The position numbers and the translations under genes are program-made. The notes beneath the pieces are model-generated. The model was not told the DNA's origin and searched no databases. It saw only the letters and a program-made list of their open reading frames with translations. Below, piece by piece: positions 59,167 through 64,000 of a DNA stretch of 64,000 bases; position 1 is the stretch's first letter, and each line of letters begins with the position of its first letter. Where the stretch lies: NCBI GenBank assembly GCA_963742725.1, contig CAVUMX010000003.1:868001-932000 (forward strand). The letters are read 5' to 3'. Source of the DNA: CAVVAL01 sp963742725 (lineage in GTDB: Bacteria; Actinomycetota; Actinomycetes; Mycobacteriales; Cryptosporangiaceae).

Positions 59167-61656
59167 CTATTTGCGGCTGCTGATCGTGCCGGACCGGAGG
59201 TCGAAGTGCATGATGTCCTTCCCGCCCCGGTACGTTCCGCCCCAGGTCAGGCCGGCGCCGACGAGCACCTCGACCAGCTCGCGGCTCAGATCCATGAATC
59301 CGCCCTTGGCCGGGTCGGTGTGGCCGTCGAACTCGGAGTCCTTGCTGATCGCCCGGTCCGCCGCGAGCTGCTCGCGCCACCAGGCGAGGTCGTGCCCCTG
59401 CCCGTTCGCCGCGACCCGCGCGGCCAGGTCGGCGTCGCTCAGGCTGAGGTAGGCCCGCAGCGCCTCGGACGCGCCGTGCAGGTGGTCCCACATCTGGGTC
59501 GACCGCTTCGTGGCGCCGCCGGACAGCCCGGGCGGCATCGCGTCCAGGGTGTACTCCGTGCCGCTGAGCAGCGCCGTCGCCCGCTTCGTCGCCTCGACGA
59601 CCGGGTTGCCGCCCTTGCGCGGACGTCCGACGAACGGGTTGCCGGCGTAGTTGATGTCCACCGCGAGGCCGTAGCAGTGCATGCTCGGCTGCTTGCCGCC
59701 CGTCGCGTTCTTCGGCCGGCGCAGCCCGACGATCGCGTACACGCCGAGCTCTTTCGCCACCTGGATCGGCGTCTTCCCCGGATGCTTCGCCATCAGCGTG
59801 CCCTCGGCGCTCGCGAACACGGCCGCCAGCTCGGCGTGGACGCCCGGCGCGGCACTCGCCCCGCTCGCCTTGATGGGGAGCCCCAGGAACGTCGCGTCCG
59901 GCCTGAGGTTCGCGAACCAGTCGGTCGCGGTGGTGCCCGCCTTGGTGAAGTCCTTTGCCATCGCGTCGATCGCGGCCTGGGACTTCGCCAGCTGCTTCCC
60001 CTTGCCCGTCGCCACCGTGCCCTGCTCGATCGCCTTCTTGAGGAACGCGGCCCGCTTCTCCGCGGTCATGCCGCTCGCGGCGGCGGCCGGCGTGACACCC
60101 CCGGGCGCCACCGCTTTCACCGGACCAGGCGCGGTCGCTGGCCCGGGCTGGCCGGGCACGGTGACGGGTCGGCCAGGCGCGGGCACGGCGGGGCTGGGCG
60201 CGGGCTTCGGGGTGGCCTTCAGCGCGGGCCGCACCACGTCGCGCCGGATCGCGATCCACTCCCGCTGCAGGGCCGTGGCGCCGGACGGGATCTTCCCGCC
60301 GGGCAGCTCGGGGTGGCGGATCGCGAACACCAGGTCGGTGACCTCGTTCTCGTCCGTGAACCCGGTGAGCGCGGCGGCGACCGCCGCGCCCGTGATCGTG
60401 GTGATCGAACCGATGAGCGACTGCCCGCCTCCCGACGCGCGCCCGCCGGCTTTCGCCCCGGCCGGGACAACGCCTGCCGGAGCAGGACCGGCCGGAGCGG
60501 CACCAGCGGGAGCCTTTCCGTAGAAGGACCGGACGGCGTCGGTGACGTTGCCCTCGCCCGGATTGGACTTGTCCTTGCGCTTGCGTCCACGGATGAGTTC
60601 CTCGTGGCCGAGGCCCTTCGACGCGATCACCTGGTAGTGCTCGCGCAGCGCCGCCGAGTACGGCCCGAGTTGGGCCGCGTGGGCGAGGAACCAGGTCTTG
60701 ATCGTGGTGTGCAGCGTCTCGTACCGCTCGCCGTACTTCTTGCTCGACGCCGTCCCGTAGTAGCCGCGGAACCGCGTACTGGTGGTGAGGTAGGCCTCCT
60801 TGTCGCGGGCGGTCCGGGCCGGGTCGGCGAGGACGGTGAGGTCGGCGTCCAGCCGGGACGTCACCCAGCTCTGCGCCGTCGCCAGTTCCTTGTCGTTGTT
60901 GATCGCCTCGAACAGGACGAGCGCGCCGAAGCCCTTCGGGAGCGCCTTGCGGTCCAGCACCCGCTTGACGAGGTGGCCGCCGCCGCTGTGCGCCGAGACG
61001 ATGACCCGTCCGGACGGTGGCTTGGCCTTGAGCACGCCGTCGTCGCCGAGCCGGTCGAGTATCTGGCGCAGGTACGAGTCCATCTTCATGTCGCCGAACT
61101 GGGACTTGTGGCCGCCCTGCGGCAGGACGCCGATGAGCTGCGTGGCGCCGGTGGCGTGGAGCTGCTGCTCGATCTGGTCCAGCGCGACGTCCCGGACGGT
61201 GTCGTCGTCCTTGTGTTCCCGCCAGCCCGCGAACGGCCGCTTCTCGGTCTCGGCGTAGCCGTGGAAGTGCAGCAGCGCGTCGACGGGCTTCGTCGGGTCG
61301 AGTGACGCCGGCACGATCACGATCGCCCGTCCGGCGGCGGACTCGTCGGTGAGGTGGCTGCTCCCCGCGTCGCCCTGGGACTCCTCCTGGTGGCCGCCGG
61401 ACAGGCCTTCGAGAGGGATCCGGCGGACCGCCGTCCCGGGCACGGTCTTCTCGCCCGCGTTCCATCCGTCGGCGTCCGACCACCCCGGTTTGCGCTGGAC
61501 GGCGACCGGCCGCGGCCGCACGAGCGCCGCCACCGCCCTGTTTCCCGCGTACCGCTGGAGGTGCGCGAGCGGGCTCGGCTGCTCCGCCTCGACCTGTCGT
61601 GGCGGCGGCGGGCGCCGGGCGGGCGGCGGCTTGCGCCGGTCACGTGCGTAGCTCAC
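59167..61656 (-). CDS. eCIS-effector-like protein: alpha/beta hydrolase plus M15 peptidase
   Basis: 829 residues, no signal peptide. The N terminus carries LQRYAGNRAV (33-42) and VAVQRK (51-56), the short motif seen in many actinobacterial proteins encoded with extracellular contractile injection systems and in DUF4157 proteins. Residues about 70-370 form an alpha/beta hydrolase with ALLHFHGYAE and the nucleophile elbow SAHSGGGH (S224). After a long Pro/Ala linker (about 380-560), the C-terminal 260 residues contain an M15/VanY-type zinc peptidase pattern: HCYGLAVDIN (H660, D667), then QMWDHLHG and MHFDL. A cell-wall-degrading, two-toxin cargo is the best guess. No eCIS structural genes are in the window. 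Confidence 0.7.
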   Translation of the reverse strand: MSYARDRRKPPPARRPPPPRQVEAEQPSPLAHLQRYAGNRAVAALVRPRPVAVQRKPGWSDADGWNAGEKTVPGTAVRRIPLEGLSGGHQEESQGDAGSSHLTDESAAGRAIVIVPASLDPTKPVDALLHFHGYAETEKRPFAGWREHKDDDTVRDVALDQIEQQLHATGATQLIGVLPQGGHKSQFGDMKMDSYLRQILDRLGDDGVLKAKPPSGRVIVSAHSGGGHLVKRVLDRKALPKGFGALVLFEAINNDKELATAQSWVTSRLDADLTVLADPARTARDKEAYLTTSTRFRGYYGTASSKKYGERYETLHTTIKTWFLAHAAQLGPYSAALREHYQVIASKGLGHEELIRGRKRKDKSNPGEGNVTDAVRSFYGKAPAGAAPAGPAPAGVVPAGAKAGGRASGGGQSLIGSITTITGAAVAAALTGFTDENEVTDLVFAIRHPELPGGKIPSGATALQREWIAIRRDVVRPALKATPKPAPSPAVPAPGRPVTVPGQPGPATAPGPVKAVAPGGVTPAAAASGMTAEKRAAFLKKAIEQGTVATGKGKQLAKSQAAIDAMAKDFTKAGTTATDWFANLRPDATFLGLPIKASGASAAPGVHAELAAVFASAEGTLMAKHPGKTPIQVAKELGVYAIVGLRRPKNATGGKQPSMHCYGLAVDINYAGNPFVGRPRKGGNPVVEATKRATALLSGTEYTLDAMPPGLSGGATKRSTQMWDHLHGASEALRAYLSLSDADLAARVAANGQGHDLAWWREQLAADRAISKDSEFDGHTDPAKGGFMDLSRELVEVLVGAGLTWGGTYRGGKDIMHFDLRSGTISSRK

Positions 61657-61999
61657 AGCGCACGGTACGGCCGGCGCCCGGCGGCGGGGCAGGTCTGCGA
61701 GGGCAGACCTTCGTCCCAGCGGCGCCCGCCCTACGACGCCGGCTGGCCGACTTCTTCGCGCGCTCGAACCGGACTATCCGGGATCGCGTGCTGTAACCGG
61801 GCGCCGGTAACCCCGCTAGTCCCGACAGTCCGTTTTGCGCCCTGCGCCGCCCCCACCGCGCGGCGGGCGCGGGGCGGGCGGGGCGGGAGGAAAGCCCGGA
61901 AATACTGGTTTAGTGCCCACGGCAGGTATACGCCGTTATGGTCTGGAACGCCCCCCACCAGTACAGCCATACCGGACGCATCAGCCAAAGGAGGCACGC
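61657..61999. other. Divergent intergenic region (343 bp)
   Basis: No gene supported. It holds AGGTCTGC-GAGG-GCAGACCT (61691-61710), an 8-bp perfect inverted repeat 35 nt upstream of the toxin-like gene and a likely operator. The right half, before the M36 gene, includes AAAGGAGG (61987-61994) but no clear -35/-10 pair by eye. Confidence 0.6.
61691..61710 (-). promoter_or_regulatory. Inverted repeat upstream of the eCIS-type effector gene
   Basis: AGGTCTGC GAGG GCAGACCT, perfect 8-bp arms with a 4-nt centre, 35 nt from the start codon. It could be a repressor site or a leader hairpin. Confidence 0.55.
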
Positions 62000-64000
62000 G
62001 TGCGCGAGCAAAGGTCGTCACGATTAGCCGCACTATTCGCGGTGGCGGTAGTGATCAGTCTTGTTCCGGCAGGTGCGGTGGCCGCGCCGGACGAACGGCA
62101 GAGGGCGGTGCCGCAGCAGGGCGAGCCCCTGCCGGAGGAGTACGCCGAGATCGACAACCGGGGCGGTTCGGTCGCGCCCACCGCGCAGCAGCGCGGCCTT
62201 GCGCGGGGCGGCGTCGCGGCCCGGTGGAACAAGTTCGGCACGCCGTCGGCGGTGACGGCGGCGGACGGCGAGTTAGTGGCCGGGCTGGCGGCCGATCCGG
62301 AGACGGCGGCGCGCCAGTACCTCACCCGCAGCTCCGGACTGTTCGGCCTGTCCTCGCAGGCGGTCGGCGACCTGGAGAAGGTCGGCGAGAACAAGGTCGG
62401 CAAGGGCACGGTCGTGTTGCTGCGGCAGAAGTTCGGGTCGCTGCCGGCCGCCCACGACGGTCTGGTGGCCGTCGCGGTGAAGAACGGCGCCGTCCTGCAC
62501 GCGACGTCGTCCCTCACCCGTGACGTCCGCAAGCCGGCGCCGGCGCGCCTGAAGTCCGCCAAGGCGCTGTCGGTGGCGCTGAAGGACGCGGGCCTCACGG
62601 CGAAGCAGCTCTCCGCCAAGCGGGTCCGTCTCGTCGCGATGCCGATGCCCGGCGCCGCGCCGCGCGCGGCGTACCAGGTCGTGCTCATGTCGAAGAGCGC
62701 CGACCACCCGGTCGGGTACACGACCTATGTGGACGCCCGCGACGGTTCGATCCTCGTCCGCGAGAACCTGGTGGACTTCGCGGAGGACAACCCGCAGTGG
62801 AAGGTCTTCCCGGCCAACCCCGGCACGACCGGCTCGGACACGCGCCAGCTGTGGTGCTCGAAGCCGGGGACGCCGGGCTGCCTGCGCGTGGTGAACGAGC
62901 CAGCCACCGGCAAGGCGTGGGACCTGGACCACACCACCGGCACGTCCACCGGCACCTCCACGGGCAACGCCGCCGACACGGAGTACGCGTGGGGCGCCGG
63001 CAACCCGCCCGGCAAGGCCACGCCGAGCGCCACGCGTGACTACCTCTACCCGTTCACGAACCAGTGGGCGAACAGCAAGTGCGACCCTGCCTCGCTCACC
63101 TCGCCCGACCGGGCGGACGTCGACGCGGCCACGGCGAACCTGTTCGCGATGCACAACCGCATGCACGACTGGTCGTACCACCTCGGCTTCACCGAGAGCG
63201 CCTGGAACCTGCAGAAGGTGAACGTGGGCGTGGACGGCAAGGGCGGCGACGCCGAGCTAGGGCGGGCCCAGCAGGGCGCGGCCACGGCCACCACCCGCAA
63301 CAACGCCAACCAGGGCACCCCGCCGGACGGCATGGTGCCGCAGACCAACATGTACATGTGGCAGCCGTTCGGCGGCGGCCCGTACCCGCCGTGCGTCGAC
63401 GGCGACTTCGACATGACGGTCATCGGCCACGAGTACACCCACGCGATCAGCAACCGCATGGTCGCCGGCCCGGACAGCGGCATCTCGTCGTTCCAGGGCG
63501 GCGCGATGGGCGAGAGCTGGTCCGACCTGATGGCGATGGAGTACCTGTTCGAGAGCGGCTACACGCCGCGCGGACGGACCCCGTACGTCACGGGCGCCTA
63601 CGTCACCGGGGACCTCGACACGGGCATCCGCAACCACGACATGAGCACCAGCCCGCTGAACTACTCGAACATCGGGTACGACCGCGGCGCGGCCGTCCAC
63701 GCGGACGGCGAGATCTGGAGCGCGATCAACTTCGAGGTGCGGCGCGCGCTGCTCGCGAAGTACGGATCGGGCACGCGGGCGCTCCAGGAGTCCTGCGCGA
63801 ACGGCCTGACCCCGCCGGACGCCTGCCCGGGCAACCGGCGCTGGGCCCAGCTCGTGTTCGACTCGTTCCTGCTCCAGGCCACCGGCTCGGTGAGCTGGGT
63901 CGACATGCGCGACAACATGATCACCGCCGACGCGCTCCGCTTCGACGGCGCCAACGCCGAGCTGCTGTGGAACGCGTTCGCCGCCCGCGGTCTCGGCGCA
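62000..64000 (+). CDS. Secreted M36 (fungalysin) metalloprotease, 3' end cut by window
   Basis: 667 codons are visible and the frame is open at the window edge. Signal peptide (VREQRSSRLAALFAVAVVIS, cleavage near AVA, about 31) is followed by an FTP-type propeptide (about 35-250, LTRSSGLFGLSSQAVGDLEK). The catalytic domain then shows LFAMHNRMHDWSYHLGFTES, HEYTH zinc-binding motif in VIGHEYTHAISNRM and the downstream Glu ligand in ESWSDLMAMEY. Fungalysins are broad extracellular zinc endoproteases made as zymogens; PA or PPC domains may follow beyond the window. GTG 62000 follows AAAGGAGG 5 nt upstream. Confidence 0.93.
   Translation, partial: MREQRSSRLAALFAVAVVISLVPAGAVAAPDERQRAVPQQGEPLPEEYAEIDNRGGSVAPTAQQRGLARGGVAARWNKFGTPSAVTAADGELVAGLAADPETAARQYLTRSSGLFGLSSQAVGDLEKVGENKVGKGTVVLLRQKFGSLPAAHDGLVAVAVKNGAVLHATSSLTRDVRKPAPARLKSAKALSVALKDAGLTAKQLSAKRVRLVAMPMPGAAPRAAYQVVLMSKSADHPVGYTTYVDARDGSILVRENLVDFAEDNPQWKVFPANPGTTGSDTRQLWCSKPGTPGCLRVVNEPATGKAWDLDHTTGTSTGTSTGNAADTEYAWGAGNPPGKATPSATRDYLYPFTNQWANSKCDPASLTSPDRADVDAATANLFAMHNRMHDWSYHLGFTESAWNLQKVNVGVDGKGGDAELGRAQQGAATATTRNNANQGTPPDGMVPQTNMYMWQPFGGGPYPPCVDGDFDMTVIGHEYTHAISNRMVAGPDSGISSFQGGAMGESWSDLMAMEYLFESGYTPRGRTPYVTGAYVTGDLDTGIRNHDMSTSPLNYSNIGYDRGAAVHADGEIWSAINFEVRRALLAKYGSGTRALQESCANGLTPPDACPGNRRWAQLVFDSFLLQATGSVSWVDMRDNMITADALRFDGANAELLWNAFAARGLGA

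Noticed and set aside
61928..61943. dre-like ACTGGTTTAGTGCCCA upstream of the M36 protease
   Set aside because: The left half fits, but the right half and the palindromic core are lost.
61731..62033. Small minus-strand gene between the toxin-like gene and the M36 gene
   Set aside because: It overlaps the M36 start and ribosome site, has no ribosome site of its own and shows no recognisable family.
1..64000. tRNA, rRNA or riboswitch genes
   Set aside because: No cloverleaf-like segment, conserved rRNA stretch or known riboswitch core was spotted in the intergenic regions; a covariance-model scan would be decisive.

Overview
The window is high-GC (roughly 70% by eye), densely coded chromosomal DNA from an actinobacterium, most likely a filamentous, soil-type genus. 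The evidence is lineage-typical families (a mycothiol-dependent maleylpyruvate isomerase homologue, an NgcEFG-type chitin-sugar ABC system, a TipA-like MerR regulator), frequent GTG starts, many secreted hydrolases, and DasR-type dre palindromes. I saw no rRNA, tRNA or CRISPR array. Nothing in the sequence fixes the genus.

Region by region. 1-5 kb: an NHEJ-type LigD polymerase-domain protein, a mycothiol-enzyme homologue, a lipoprotein divergent from a His/Gly-repeat CHRD protein, and a Y-family DNA polymerase. 5-8 kb: a scar region in which an ABC exporter gene is split into an N-terminal and a C-terminal remnant by about 1.6 kb holding a tyrosine-recombinase tail, a less GC-rich secreted ricin-type lectin and a frameshifted TauE/SafE remnant, followed by a decayed DUF2238 gene. 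8-13 kb: an rRNA/tRNA methyltransferase homologue, a TipA-like regulator with its operator, and a secreted GH92 alpha-mannosidase behind a LacI-type operator. 13-16 kb: an AbiEii-like nucleotidyltransferase pair, a CE1758/CE1759-type luciferase-like oxidoreductase with its FMN reductase, and a Nudix hydrolase.

16-32 kb is a chitin-use region interleaved with exporters: a GH19 chitinase with a dre site, an MFS transporter, a TetR gene with an ABC exporter pair, a secreted coiled-coil M15-like protein, ngcEFG plus an RpiR regulator with a dre-like site, a DUF559 gene, an odd intergenic segment (DnaA-box-like motifs, a long inverted repeat and a G-quadruplex motif), and a GH18 chitinase with a third dre-like site. 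A DasR homologue elsewhere could coordinate extracellular chitin breakdown and uptake of the products.

32-38.5 kb is one tightly overlapped signalling operon: DUF294 nucleotidyltransferase-like protein, 53-residue membrane protein, symporter-histidine kinase (CbrA/CrbS type), response regulator, and a degenerate kinase fused to a DEDDh exonuclease. 38.5-39.2 kb is a repeat block. 39-42 kb carries an ABC exporter, a small membrane protein and a DUF4360 protein. 42.7-50.2 kb is the most intriguing part: a papain-like protease with an overlapping 104-residue partner, divergent from a four-gene chain of S8 protease, sigma factor, unknown protein and TPR-CHAT (caspase-like) protease, every junction overlapping by 4 nt. 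50-54 kb: secreted cyclophilin, small membrane protein and two secreted class-A beta-lactamase-fold serine hydrolases. 54-64 kb: small SH3b-like secreted protein, GH38 alpha-mannosidase, a TolB-like propeller, a large two-domain toxin-like protein (alpha/beta hydrolase plus M15 peptidase) carrying an eCIS-type N-terminal motif, and the start of an M36 fungalysin running off the window.
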